A stretch of 64,000 nt of DNA, from positions 21,509 through 85,508 of the forward strand of contig NZ_DCAO01000132.1 in assembly GCF_002311515.1 (NCBI RefSeq), in the 5' to 3' direction. The DNA comes from Thalassospira sp. UBA1131 (GTDB lineage Bacteria > Pseudomonadota > Alphaproteobacteria > Rhodospirillales > Thalassospiraceae). The stretch's first letter is position 1. Each line of letters starts with the position of its first letter. This document shows, one piece after another, positions 25,385-34,290 of this stretch. The notes beneath the pieces were generated by a model. It was not told the origin of the DNA. It saw nothing but the letters and a program-made list of their open reading frames with translations, and did no database searches. The translations under genes and the position numbers were made by a program.

Positions 25385-26682
25385 TTGAAACCATCTCGAT
25401 AATTGTCTTTCTGGCATCACTGTTCCTTATGCTGGGCATGGGGGTCTGGGTTGGTGCCGCTCTTCTTGGAACGGCCGTGATCGGCATGATGATTTTCACA
25501 TCGGCCCCGGTCGGGGATTCGATGGCGATCAACATCTGGGCGGGGCAATCTTCATGGACCCTGACGGCGCTGCCGCTGTTTGTCTGGATGGGGGAAATCC
25601 TGTTTCGAACGTCGCTGAGCGAAACATTGTTCAGGGGGCTTTCGCCCTTTCTTGGTCGTTTGCCCGGCGGGCTGTTGCATGTCAATATCGGTGCGTCTGC
25701 CGTATTTGCCGCGATTTCAGGGTCGTCTGCCGCAACGGTTGCCACCGTCGGCAAAATGGCCATTCCGGAACTGCGTAGACGTAAATATCCCGAAAAAATG
25801 ATCATCGGCACCCTGTCCGGGGCCGGGACGCTTGGTCTTTTGATACCGCCATCCATTTCGATGATTGTTTATGGCGTGACCGTGAACGAAAGCATTTCCA
25901 GCCTGTTCATCGCGGCAATGGTCCCGGGTATTTTGCTTGCGGTATGTTTCAGCCTTTATGTGGTTGTCTGGTCCAAGCTGAATGCGAAAAAGGTTGCCGA
26001 GATCGAGAATGAAAAGTCGGAAGGCAGCCTTTTTCGGAACCTGATTGATCTGTTGCCGGTGCTGTGTCTGATTGGTGCGGTGATCGGATCGATCTATTCC
26101 GGCTTTGCGACAGCGACCGAGGCCGCGGCACTTGGCGTTCTGGGATCGCTGGTTCTGTCGCTTGTGCAAAAAAGCCTGACCTGGAAGAGTTTTTCAGAGA
26201 GTGTCATGCAGTCCGTTCAAACGACCTGCATGATCATGCTGATCCTGATGGGGGCAGGGTTTCTGTCGCTGACGATGGGCTTTACCGGTATTCCGGCTGC
26301 TTTGGCCAATCATATTTCGGGGCTGGAGCTTTCGCCGTTTACGCTGATCATTTTCCTGACGGTCTTTTACATATTCCTTGGCTGTTTTCTGGACGGATTG
26401 TCGTCGATTGTTTTGACGATGGCCGTGATCGAGCCGATGGTCAGGGCGGCGGGTTTCGACATGCTGTGGTTTGGCGTGTATCTGATGATCGTTGTTGAAA
26501 TGGCGCAGATCACGCCGCCGATCGGCTTTAACCTGTTTATGCTTCAGGCGATGACCGGCAAGGGAATAGGCTTCATCGCCCGGGCGTCCGTGCCGATGTT
26601 CCTTGTGATGTGTGCATTCGTGCTGGTGCTTGTCGCGTTCCCGGAAATTGCGACCTGGCTTCCGAAGGCATTACAGAATTGA
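25381..26682 (+). CDS. TRAP transporter large permease (DctM family)
   Basis: This encodes 433 residues with about 12 hydrophobic segments. Family blocks include SGSSAATVATVGKMAIPEL near residue 115, GAGTLGLLIPPSISMIVYG near residue 145, and QITPPIGFNLFMLQAMTG near residue 380. It forms the sodium-driven channel of the TRAP system with DctQ. A weak hairpin follows, shared with the convergent LysR gene. Confidence 0.94.
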   Translation: MIETISIIVFLASLFLMLGMGVWVGAALLGTAVIGMMIFTSAPVGDSMAINIWAGQSSWTLTALPLFVWMGEILFRTSLSETLFRGLSPFLGRLPGGLLHVNIGASAVFAAISGSSAATVATVGKMAIPELRRRKYPEKMIIGTLSGAGTLGLLIPPSISMIVYGVTVNESISSLFIAAMVPGILLAVCFSLYVVVWSKLNAKKVAEIENEKSEGSLFRNLIDLLPVLCLIGAVIGSIYSGFATATEAAALGVLGSLVLSLVQKSLTWKSFSESVMQSVQTTCMIMLILMGAGFLSLTMGFTGIPAALANHISGLELSPFTLIIFLTVFYIFLGCFLDGLSSIVLTMAVIEPMVRAAGFDMLWFGVYLMIVVEMAQITPPIGFNLFMLQAMTGKGIGFIARASVPMFLVMCAFVLVLVAFPEIATWLPKALQN

Positions 26683-26690
26683 TGCAGCTT

Positions 26691-26715
26691 AGCCCCCGGT
26701 TTCCGATCGGGGGCT
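26691..26715. terminator. Hairpin between convergent dctM and LysR genes
   Basis: AGCCCCCG (26691-26698) pairs with CGGGGGCT (26708-26715) around a 9-nt loop. It overlaps the end of the convergent LysR gene by two bases. No clear T-run exists on either side, so its efficiency is uncertain. Confidence 0.5.
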
Positions 26716-27607
26716 ACCCCACTTGTTTGGCAAGCTGCAATACCCAGTCACGGAACCGTTTGACCGCGATGGAATGGGCTTTGCGTTCGGGATAAACCAC
26801 AAAATAGCTTTCGCCGGATGGCACGGGCGCGCCAAAGGGGGTATGGAGCTTGCCCTCGGAGAGTTCGTTTTCGATCAGGCAAACCGGAATTACCGCCAGT
26901 CCATAACCGGCAATCGCGGCATTGATCAGCATTCCGGTATTATCAAATCGTGGCCCCTGAAGGGTGCCGCGATAATTGATGTCAGAAGCGCGCAGCCATT
27001 TCAGCCACAGGCTTGACCGGCTGGCATTTTGCAGCAGCCGATAGTTTGCAAAGCCTGTTTGATCCAGTCGGGTTCCGGGGGCGATGAGCCCGGGGGACGA
27101 CACCACAGCGATCTTTTCGGCAAATAGCGGATAGGATTTGGCGGCGGGCCAACTGCCGTCGCCGCGCAGGATTGCGATATCCATATTGGTGTTGCTGAAA
27201 TCCACATCATTATAGGTACGCGTGAATTCCAGATGTTCGTTCGGAAAATTACGGCTGAAGGCATCTATATAGCGGGTCAGCCAGCGAGAGCCGAATGTCG
27301 GCAATGTCCCGATTTTCAGGGCATCTTCTGCGCGCCTGCCCCGCACGATATCGATGGATGCGATTTCAAGCTTGTCGATGGCAGTGTGGATGGTTTCGGC
27401 ATAGGCCTTGCCGGAATCCGTCAGGACAACCCGCGAGCCATAGCGTTCAAATAACTGTATTCCCAAAAATTCTTCCAGGTTTTTGATCTGACGGCTTATG
27501 GCACTTTGGGTGATGCCAAGATCATCCGCAGCCTTGGTGAAACTGAGCTGTCTGGCAGCGGATTCGAAGGCCTGAAGCGTGGATAATGTCGGAAGAAATC
27601 GGCGCAT
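26714..27607 (-). CDS. LysR-family regulator, GcvA-like
   Basis: The protein has 297 residues from the ATG at 27607. The N-terminus MRRFLPTLSTLQAFESAARQ with HTH FTKAADDLGITQSAISRQI is the GcvA-group pattern. The effector domain runs to the end and includes NTNMDIAILRGDG. It converges on the TPP/DadA/TRAP cluster at 20566-26682 and may control it. It also lies upstream of, and divergent from, the Lrp gene at 27755, so it could act there instead. Confidence 0.92.
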   Translation of the reverse strand: MRRFLPTLSTLQAFESAARQLSFTKAADDLGITQSAISRQIKNLEEFLGIQLFERYGSRVVLTDSGKAYAETIHTAIDKLEIASIDIVRGRRAEDALKIGTLPTFGSRWLTRYIDAFSRNFPNEHLEFTRTYNDVDFSNTNMDIAILRGDGSWPAAKSYPLFAEKIAVVSSPGLIAPGTRLDQTGFANYRLLQNASRSSLWLKWLRASDINYRGTLQGPRFDNTGMLINAAIAGYGLAVIPVCLIENELSEGKLHTPFGAPVPSGESYFVVYPERKAHSIAVKRFRDWVLQLAKQVG

Positions 27608-27754
27608 AAGGAACCTAGCGTAAATGTGGCATCATGACTTTTAGTCATGATGAGATCATTTTTACACATTTTTCAGTGCCCGCGCGATGTGCAAAAATCT
27701 TTCAAAATCAAAAAATGATCACAATGAACGCATCTGTGAGGCTTAGTGGGAATT

Positions 27755-28252
27755 ATGTACAGGTCTTTGGACAATGTTGACCGGCAACTGGTTGCGCTTT
27801 TGGAAACAAACGCCCGGATGCCTGCAACCGAACTTGCAAAACGTGCTGGGCTCGCCCGTTCAACAATTCACGAACGGATTTCGCGGCTTGAGCGCAAAGG
27901 CATTATTCTTGGCTATTCGGCGATTGTGCGCAAAACCGATGACACGGAAAATACTCGGGCGCTTATATATCTCAATACAACGCAGAAACGCTCCTCGCAT
28001 CTTTTGAATGTATTGGAAAGCTTTCCGGAAGTCCGGAGTTGCTTCTCGACAAGCGGGACTTGCGATCTGGTGTGCTGGGCCGAATTCAGTCACTTAGAAG
28101 ATCTCGATGCGCTGCTTGACGAAATTGCGCTTTTACCTTCTGTTGAGCGGGTGGAATCCAGCGTGATGCTGGCAAGCAAGTTTGAAAAGGACAGCATCGG
28201 TGCAACAGTGCGTAATGCCAGTACGCTAGCGGTTGTCGGAGGGCAGAATTGA
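27755..28252 (+). CDS. Lrp/AsnC-family transcriptional regulator
   Basis: From the ATG at 27755 (a GTG nine bases earlier forms part of the likely ribosome site GTGGGA) the protein has 165 residues. The HTH is LDNVDRQLVALLETNARMPA followed by LAKRAGLARSTIHERISRLE; the RAM effector domain follows. Lrp proteins respond to amino acids. The gene end overlaps the start of the racemase-like gene by four bases, so the two are coupled and the regulator probably senses that enzyme's substrate. Confidence 0.92.
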   Translation: MYRSLDNVDRQLVALLETNARMPATELAKRAGLARSTIHERISRLERKGIILGYSAIVRKTDDTENTRALIYLNTTQKRSSHLLNVLESFPEVRSCFSTSGTCDLVCWAEFSHLEDLDALLDEIALLPSVERVESSVMLASKFEKDSIGATVRNASTLAVVGGQN

Positions 28253-29001
28253 CAGATGGATATTTGCTCCAAGGGCGAGCGGTATACGGCGAAAGCATTG
28301 GCGTTCTGGTGTTGAACACGACGTTTCCACGTGTTCATGGTGACATAGCAAACGCCAGAACATTTGACTTTCCGGTACGCTATAAGATCGTGACCCAAGC
28401 AACCCAGGGCACTGTTGTAACCGGTGCGGATAAAGCGCGTGTGTTGCTGCCTCATTTCATCGAGGCTGCTCAAGAACTTGAACGCGAAGGCGTTTCCGCG
28501 ATCGCAACCAGTTGCGGATTTCTTTCAGTGGTTCAGGAAGAGCTCTCCGCCGCGGTATCAATCCCAGTGGCGACCTCAAGCTTGCTTCTGCTTCCGATGA
28601 TTTTAAACATGATCGGTACGCGCAAGGTCGGAGTGGTTACAGCTAATGCCAGCGTTTTGTCAAAGCGCCACCTGATGATTGGTGAGAGTGTTTCACATGA
28701 CCGAATTGCGTTGTGTGGTCTGGAGGACTGCCCGAACTTCCGCTCTGCAATTTTGGGGCTCCCAGCAAGCGGAACCTCTGGGTTCGATATCAACCTGATC
28801 GAACAGGAGGTTGTTACACAGTGCAAAAAGCTCAAACAGGATAACCCCGAACTGGGCGCTGTCCTGTTTGAATGCACCAATCTACCCCCTTATGCCCGCG
28901 CAGTTCAAAAGTCGATAGGCTTGCCCGTGTTCGGCATAACCCACCTTATCGAAATGCTACACCAATCTGGACGTATGCGTGCATTCGACGGTGATTGCTA
29001 G
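28249..29001 (+). CDS. Asp/Glu/hydantoin racemase-family protein
   Basis: The protein has 250 residues from a TTG at 28249, supported by GGAGGG 6 bases upstream and by four-base overlap with the Lrp stop. Two Cys in family positions are visible: ATSCGFL near residue 88 and FECTNLPPY near residue 204. These normally form the two-base cofactor-free racemase site. The substrate is unknown; amino acid, hydantoin or maleate-type substrates occur in this superfamily. Confidence 0.82.
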   Translation: MTDGYLLQGRAVYGESIGVLVLNTTFPRVHGDIANARTFDFPVRYKIVTQATQGTVVTGADKARVLLPHFIEAAQELEREGVSAIATSCGFLSVVQEELSAAVSIPVATSSLLLLPMILNMIGTRKVGVVTANASVLSKRHLMIGESVSHDRIALCGLEDCPNFRSAILGLPASGTSGFDINLIEQEVVTQCKKLKQDNPELGAVLFECTNLPPYARAVQKSIGLPVFGITHLIEMLHQSGRMRAFDGDC

Positions 29002-29021
29002 GCGAAACTTTGATGCGATGA

Positions 29022-29084
29022 GAAAATTGTCAGCTTTTCTGTCAATTCTGCAGGTTTTTGTCATCTTCTGTGGCATCTAACAAG
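29022..29084 (+). repeat. TGTCA-rich intergenic repeat, shortened copy 3
   Basis: The sequence begins AAATTGTCAGCTTTTCTGTC and matches copies 1 and 2 for 45 bp, then jumps to CTGTGGCATCTAACAAG, which matches the later part of those copies. The intervening segment of about 80 bp is absent. The junction lies at the internally repeated CTTTTGTG word, as expected for a deletion between short repeats. It lies 20 bp after the racemase-like gene. Confidence 0.75.
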
Positions 29085-29207
29085 TGATTACAGAACGTAA
29101 CCACTGCTCCATCGCTCTCAATCTTCGCGCAAAAATCAGTCTGATATCGCAGCCTTCGAAAAACATGCCGGTCACAGAATTTGTGCCGTAGGACCGGATC
29201 ATGTCGT

Positions 29208-29498
29208 TTAGTGCAAGGACGCGATCAAGCCTGTCACAATGTTCTGACGATTTTTAGGTGAGTGCGTCAGGTCTGCGAAACTGATCATTACTTTTTCAAG
29301 TTTTGCCCAAGCGGTTTCTTTTGACATCGCGCTGAGCTCGCGTGCGACTTGCCATGGATCCAGTCCAAGTCTGGCCAACATTGAAAGTGTCGTCACAGGC
29401 GTTCCGTTCAAACCTGCACCGATCCTTGTTTGCAGAAACCTGTCGTATCGCGTGTCGAGGCCGTTTGGATAGTTTTCCATCATGATAGACCAATCCAT
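29208..29498 (-). CDS. Small conserved-looking protein of unknown function
   Basis: This encodes 96 residues from the ATG at 29498. The central part TTLSMLARLGLDPWQVAREL recalls a small alphaproteobacterial family whose members share LARLGLDPW; this is from memory. No signal peptide or transmembrane helix is evident. I cannot assign a role. It follows another possible small frame at 29537-29716 on the same strand. Confidence 0.55.
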   Translation of the reverse strand: MDWSIMMENYPNGLDTRYDRFLQTRIGAGLNGTPVTTLSMLARLGLDPWQVARELSAMSKETAWAKLEKVMISFADLTHSPKNRQNIVTGLIASLH

Positions 29499-29536
29499 GC
29501 AAATGTCGGTGTTCGATCTTTGGCAAGAAGCCTGAT

Positions 29537-29716
29537 TTAACCGCCCTGGCGAAATGCCATGTGGTTGACATTATAGATCAACCCATGCGGGGCGGAGCTA
29601 ATGTGGATTAGTTGAGCGTTCATGACGCTATTTAGCGCACGGATAGAATGGCTGCTCGCCTTTGCCAAAATCGATCTCGCATCTGAACGGATTTCTTTCA
29701 ATTGCAGACGGACCAT
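29537..29716 (-). CDS. Possible small hypothetical protein
   Basis: A 59-residue frame from an ATG at 29716 (MVRLQLKEIRSDARSILAKA) with no recognised domain. It is on the same strand as the small gene at 29208-29498 and ends 38 bp before it. Composition is compatible with coding but nothing independent supports it. From here to 30049 I see no other gene. Confidence 0.25.
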   Translation of the reverse strand: MVRLQLKEIRSDARSILAKASSHSIRALNSVMNAQLIHISSAPHGLIYNVNHMAFRQGG

Positions 29717-30049
29717 TTTGCCAAAACTAACCGAGGTTAGCTTCGCAGGCACACAATCGGTGTAAAAGAGTAGTCTTCATTAAATGTTCTGCGATGTTGG
29801 ATCGCATCTCGTAACCGGTCAGCTTGGATTAACATCAAGGCCGGTCTCTGCCTGCGGGTTGCTGGCAGGCGCCGATTTGATCGCTGTATCAATCCGCAAT
29901 TTTCCAATCATTTGAAAATTCGAGACGCATGTTCGTTCGCGTCGTTATGCGTGCTTCGAAAAGCAAAGAGCGGTGTTTTATCAAGCCCTCTTTGCGCGAA
30001 ACAATCCAGACATTTTAGCCCTTTATCTGCCCTTTTGGAGGACAAGATT

Positions 30050-30403
30050 ATGAACTATCCCGATTGGTTGAAGCCTTATGTTCTTGGTGCGGTTTCCGGT
30101 GCGGCTTTGGCAACGGTTGTCGGCTTTACCTGGGGCGGCTGGGTGACGGGCGGTGACGCGCGTCAGATGTCAGAGACAATGTCCGATGACAAAGTGATCG
30201 CCGCGTTGGTGCCTGTTTGTGTTGCCAAGGCGAGTGCGGATTTAAATCGTGCGGCAAAACTCGAAACGATCCGGGGGGTGTCAAGTTATCAGCAAAGAGA
30301 AGCCCTGATGGAAGCAGGCTGGGCAACGATGCCAGGCACTGAAATTCCAAACCGCGATCTTGCACAGGCTTGCGTCAAAGCGCTTGAGCCGGAGTTGTCA
30401 TAA
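30050..30403 (+). CDS. Hypothetical membrane-anchored protein
   Basis: The protein has 117 residues from the ATG at 30050, with TTGGAGGAC upstream. One hydrophobic helix spans residues about 8-30 (VLGAVSGAALATVVGFTWGG); the rest is polar and probably periplasmic, with two Cys. I do not recognise a named family. It is followed 26 bp later by another hypothetical gene on the same strand, then by two transglutaminase genes, so it could be in their operon. Confidence 0.75.
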   Translation: MNYPDWLKPYVLGAVSGAALATVVGFTWGGWVTGGDARQMSETMSDDKVIAALVPVCVAKASADLNRAAKLETIRGVSSYQQREALMEAGWATMPGTEIPNRDLAQACVKALEPELS

Positions 30404-30429
30404 TTGCAAAACCCAAGGAGACAAAGATA

Positions 30430-30924
30430 GTGTCAGACGAGAGGACGACTTCTCCTTTGCCGCCTGAGGCAACATCCTTGGAGCGGCGGGTTCTTGCCCA
30501 TGAGAGGATTTTGCAATCGCTTATCGCCTACATGTCGCGAAGTGATCCGCGATTTGTTGAGCATCTGCAAGACAGGTTTGTTGTGCCGATGTCGCGGGCG
30601 CCTCATGAGCATCGCTACAAAGAAACAGACGAATATGCCGAAGATTTCATTCGCGCTGTGATGTTGCTTGAGGCGAAAGGTCTGACCGATCGTGACAAAT
30701 CCACGCTGAACAAGAGCACGTCGGTCAGGCAGCAGGGCGGTGTCGACTTTGTCCATGCACCCTATGCACAGCGTATCGAGCGCGGCGGCCGGGTTGATCG
30801 TGTGCAATTGATCAAAAAGAACAACATCTGGGAAATCAGTGTGGATGGCGTTTTTCGCGGGCACTATCACGACCGCGAGCATGCCCTTGCAGCCGAGGCC
30901 CTTGCGAAGCTCTCACTATCTTGA
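30430..30924 (+). CDS. Hypothetical protein
   Basis: This encodes 164 residues from a GTG at 30430, preceded by AAGGAGAC. It lacks signal or membrane segments. The middle (TDEYAEDFIRAVMLLEAKGL) looks helical and the end (EISVDGVFRGHYHDREHALA) looks like a small beta-rich domain. I do not recognise the family. It is in the same direction as the transglutaminase genes downstream, 55 bp ahead of the first. Confidence 0.7.
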   Translation: MSDERTTSPLPPEATSLERRVLAHERILQSLIAYMSRSDPRFVEHLQDRFVVPMSRAPHEHRYKETDEYAEDFIRAVMLLEAKGLTDRDKSTLNKSTSVRQQGGVDFVHAPYAQRIERGGRVDRVQLIKKNNIWEISVDGVFRGHYHDREHALAAEALAKLSLS

Positions 30925-30979
30925 GGGCGCTTTGCACGGCTGTTGCATTGTCCCACTCAACTCGGTCAGGACAGATTAA

Positions 30980-31783
30980 ATGCGTTTAAGCATCGGATAT
31001 TATTTCCAGTATCAATTGCAGCAAATCACACCAATGATCGCGCTGCTAAATGTTCATCACTCCCGCGTTCATGATCTTGAGGGCGACGACCGCCTGCAGA
31101 CAGTACCGGAACTGGCGCAAACACGTTATGTCGACGGGTTTGGCAACATCTGTACGCGTTGGACTGCGCCGGTCGGTAAATTCGTCTTGCAATCAGACGG
31201 CGTTATCTTCGACGACGGGACTGAGGATGAGCCATGCCGGGATGCCAAACAGCATGCGGTCGAGGATTTGCCGTCTGATACGATCATTTACCTTCTTGGC
31301 AGTCGCTATTGCGATACGGACCTGCTGTCAAACGAAGCGTGGCGACTTTTTGAACGCACACCGCCGGGTTCGGAAAGAGTCCAGGCGATTTGTGATTTTG
31401 TCTACGATCACATTACGTTTGGATATCTTGATGCACGCGCGACCCGGACAGCATCAGAGGCGCTTAAGGAGCGACGTGGCGTTTGCCGGGATTTCACGCA
31501 TCTTGCCATCGCACTGTGTCGCTGTATGAATATTCCGGCGCGTTACTGCACCGGATATCTCAGTGATATCGGCGAACCGTTGCCCCATCCGAGCGGCGAT
31601 TTTGCAGCATGGATGGAGGTTTACCTCTCTGGCCGATGGTGGGTGTTCGATCCCAGAAACAATTCCCCGCGGGTCGGTCGTGTATTGATCGCCAGAGGAC
31701 GGGATGCGGCCGATGTGCCATTGTTGCAAACCTTTGGCGAAAGCATTTTGCGAGACTTCCGCGTTTGGACGGAAGAATTGTGA
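30980..31783 (+). CDS. Transglutaminase-like protein lacking the usual His
   Basis: The protein has 267 residues. The N-terminal beta-rich part (1-140) and the core of the bacterial transglutaminase-like family are present: Cys169 in RRGVCRDFTHLAIALCR and a closing WWVFDPRNNSPRVGRVL. At the expected His position the sequence is FAAWMEV (A209), whereas the neighbouring paralogue has THAWAEV. Either this subfamily uses another residue or it is catalytically altered. No signal peptide is seen. It is 54 bp ahead of the second transglutaminase-like gene, suggesting joint function. Confidence 0.83.
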   Translation: MRLSIGYYFQYQLQQITPMIALLNVHHSRVHDLEGDDRLQTVPELAQTRYVDGFGNICTRWTAPVGKFVLQSDGVIFDDGTEDEPCRDAKQHAVEDLPSDTIIYLLGSRYCDTDLLSNEAWRLFERTPPGSERVQAICDFVYDHITFGYLDARATRTASEALKERRGVCRDFTHLAIALCRCMNIPARYCTGYLSDIGEPLPHPSGDFAAWMEVYLSGRWWVFDPRNNSPRVGRVLIARGRDAADVPLLQTFGESILRDFRVWTEEL

Positions 31784-31837
31784 TGCTTTTTCATGATGGG
31801 TTCCAAAAAGCCGCTCAAGAGATAGCGGGGCCAGCTT

Positions 31838-32698
31838 ATGCTGTCTCTTGATCTGGTCCATTCAACGATCTACCGCTATCACTGGCCGGTTTTACTTGGG
31901 CCGCATCGTTTGATGCTCCGCCCACGAGAGGCGCGCGATACCCGGTTGGTGTCCTTTGAGGTCACAATTAACCCGGACGCAGAGTTGGTCTGGACTCATG
32001 ATGTTGCGGGCAACGCGATCGCAACAGCAAATTTCAAGGACAAGACCGACTATCTTAAAATTGAAAGCCGGTCCAAAATCGAGATGGCTGCTTCGCAATG
32101 GCCGGTTTTTACAATCTCGGCCACGGCGTGTACCTTTCCGTTCTCATATTCAGACGATGAATGGATTGATCTCGGTGCTTTGACAGCACAGCATTACCCG
32201 GACCCGACCGGGCGGTTATCAGACTGGGTGAATGGTTTTATTTTCAGTAGCCCGACAGACACGCTGTCATTGTTAAAGGACATTAGCTTCGGGATATCGC
32301 AACGCACGACCTACCGAAGGCGGGAGAGCGAAGGCACTCAAACGCCGCTGGAAACTCTGGACAATCAGGAAGGATCGTGTCGCGACTTTGCTGTTTTGTT
32401 CGTTGCGGCAGCCCGTTGCCTTGGTTTCGGGGCAAGAATTGTGTCCGGGTATCTGGTGAATACAGATAGCAGCTTAAGAGGATCAGATGGGTCAGGTTCA
32501 ACGCATGCCTGGGCGGAGGTCTTTCTTCCTGGTGCCGGTTGGGTTGCCTTTGATCCGACAAACCGCAGTGTGGGATCGGGCAATCTTATTTCGGTGGCGG
32601 TGGTTCGTGAAATGACGCAGGCAGTTCCGGTTGCCGGTGAGTTCACGGGGGGCAGGGGCGCACTTATTGACATGAACGTTGCCGTCTCCATCACTTAA
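31838..32698 (+). CDS. Transglutaminase-like cysteine protease
   Basis: The protein has 286 residues. It has the N-terminal beta domain (LDLVHSTIYRYHWPVLLGPH) and the full catalytic triad of the family: C181 in GSCRDFAVLF, H223 in STHAWAEVF and D239 in VAFDPTN. Such proteins are predicted cytosolic peptidases. It follows the His-lacking paralogue at 30980-31783, so the pair may act as a complex or on related substrates. Confidence 0.9.
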   Translation: MLSLDLVHSTIYRYHWPVLLGPHRLMLRPREARDTRLVSFEVTINPDAELVWTHDVAGNAIATANFKDKTDYLKIESRSKIEMAASQWPVFTISATACTFPFSYSDDEWIDLGALTAQHYPDPTGRLSDWVNGFIFSSPTDTLSLLKDISFGISQRTTYRRRESEGTQTPLETLDNQEGSCRDFAVLFVAAARCLGFGARIVSGYLVNTDSSLRGSDGSGSTHAWAEVFLPGAGWVAFDPTNRSVGSGNLISVAVVREMTQAVPVAGEFTGGRGALIDMNVAVSIT

Positions 32699-32752
32699 AT
32701 CCCGCGCCAGTTCAGTAAACTTGTTTTTGCTAATCTACCCAGCGAACGTGAT

Positions 32753-32989
32753 CTATTTGAGTTTCAGCGCATTCCCACCCTTGATGATCCTGTCGATCAG
32801 GCTGTGGACAGCCTGATGATCTGTTTGGGATGGAGTGCCTGCGGTTGCGGGATTATGTGCGTCTCTCGCATCTTCAAGAATACCGGTGATATCCTCTGTG
32901 CTGAGAATTCCAAGATCGCTCAAGCATATTAGAGTAGATTCGCAAATCGACAGCGCTGCAGATCCCTGGATATCCATAGAATAATTCAT
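32753..32989 (-). CDS. Small hypothetical protein
   Basis: This encodes 78 residues from the ATG at 32989, supported by AAAGGGC. The sequence ALSICESTLICLSDLGILST followed by EDITGILEDARDAH is amphipathic and looks like a helix-turn-helix bundle rather than a membrane protein. I recall similar short alphaproteobacterial proteins without known function. It converges on the second transglutaminase gene and is divergent from the Crp/Fnr gene. Confidence 0.6.
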   Translation of the reverse strand: MNYSMDIQGSAALSICESTLICLSDLGILSTEDITGILEDARDAHNPATAGTPSQTDHQAVHSLIDRIIKGGNALKLK

Positions 32990-33157
32990 GGTTCGCCCTT
33001 TCTTCTGTGCGCTTCGGTACGCAATGCCGTGTTTTAGGTTCAGCTTTTCCTATCGCCCCTCGGTCCGGCGCAGCATCGGCAGGTTGGCCTTAACAGGGGT
33101 TGCTGACATCCGTGCGACAATGAGGGGTGCCGATATTCAATGGAGAGGACAGGTTTG

Positions 33158-33892
33158 ATGGTTTCCTCGACGGCGGCTGTTTCAAAGCGACTGAAAAACT
33201 ATATCGACCTGACAGAGCAGGAGCTCGATACCCTTTCAGGGATGATTGGTCCGTCGCGGATGATTTCTGCAGGTGGAGAAATCGTTCACGAGGGGCAAAG
33301 CGGGCACCGTGCCTTCATTTTGCAGGACGGTTGGGTGATGTCCTACAAGTTGCTTCCCGAAGGTGCGCGCCAGATTATTGACTTTCAGGTGCCCGGTGAC
33401 TTCCTCGGGTTGCGAAGTTTGTTGCTTCGCACGTCGGACCATAGCTTTGAGGCGGTAACGGATGTTCTGGTTGGCGAAGTCAAAGCGCAAGACATGTTGT
33501 CAGCTTTCTCATCAGCACCGCGTTTGGCGATGTCGATATTGTGGTCAGTGTCCTGCGACGAGGCGATGGTTGTGGAGCATCTCGTCAATATCGGCAGACG
33601 CTCGGCGATTGAAAGAACTGCACACTTCCTTCTGGAACTAGGTGCGCGGCTCAGATCAATCGGTGTCGGTGATGCGCAAGGTTATCCGTGTCCTTTATCG
33701 CAATACCAACTGGCCGATACGCTTGGCCTTAGCGCGATCCACATCAATCGCGTTTTGCGCCAACTGCGCGAACAGAATTTGGTCACTTTCCAAAAGGGAA
33801 TTGTCCAGTTCAACGATTTGAAAAAACTGACCGAACTTGCTGAGTTTGAAATGGGATACCTCGATCAGGTTGGCCCGGTACTTGTATCGTAA
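33158..33892 (+). CDS. Crp/Fnr-family transcriptional regulator
   Basis: The protein has 244 residues from the ATG at 33158, preceded by GGAGAGGACAGG; an ATG at 33140 lacks such a site. Residues about 30-120 form the cyclic-nucleotide-binding-like sensor (GQSGHRAFILQDGWVMSYKL). The C-terminal winged helix is QYQLADTLGLSAIHINRVLR. No Cys cluster for an iron-sulphur centre is visible, so Fnr-type oxygen sensing is unlikely. The target is unknown. Confidence 0.92.
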   Translation: MVSSTAAVSKRLKNYIDLTEQELDTLSGMIGPSRMISAGGEIVHEGQSGHRAFILQDGWVMSYKLLPEGARQIIDFQVPGDFLGLRSLLLRTSDHSFEAVTDVLVGEVKAQDMLSAFSSAPRLAMSILWSVSCDEAMVVEHLVNIGRRSAIERTAHFLLELGARLRSIGVGDAQGYPCPLSQYQLADTLGLSAIHINRVLRQLREQNLVTFQKGIVQFNDLKKLTELAEFEMGYLDQVGPVLVS

Positions 33893-33939
33893 GTCATCCT
33901 GACCAATCGTGATGCTTACGAGAAATCTTTGCCAATCAT

Positions 33940-34137
33940 TCACTTTTCTACGTCAGCAACGGCTTCTTCCTCGGAAATGGCGCGGCGCACTTTGATCATG
34001 TTACACAGCTGCCCCTTGGTCTTGATAGTTGATAGGTCATAGTGGGTCAGGAAGTTCCAATTGTTTTTGGCGTCGGCAAGGTAGCCTTTTTTGCGTTTAA
34101 GCGTTTCGGGCGTCTCGCCACCTGTAAATCCAAACAT
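33940..34137 (-). CDS. Small hypothetical protein
   Basis: This encodes 65 residues from the ATG at 34137 with AAAGGAAAA upstream. The central stretch LADAKNNWNFLTHYDLSTIK has no recognised domain, and there is no membrane helix. The strong ribosome site supports translation. It converges on the Crp/Fnr gene. Confidence 0.6.
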   Translation of the reverse strand: MFGFTGGETPETLKRKKGYLADAKNNWNFLTHYDLSTIKTKGQLCNMIKVRRAISEEEAVADVEK

Positions 34138-34290
34138 GTGATTTTCCTTTGGTTGATTTTTGATTTTTTCTCATTTTGGAAAATTCATTATGGACGTGTT
34201 TTAAAAGCGCAAACTAACCTGTGATGTGTATTTGAGTTTTATTTTGTTACCCGTATTCATGCGTCTCTTGCGTTTTGCATCAGGGAAGTC

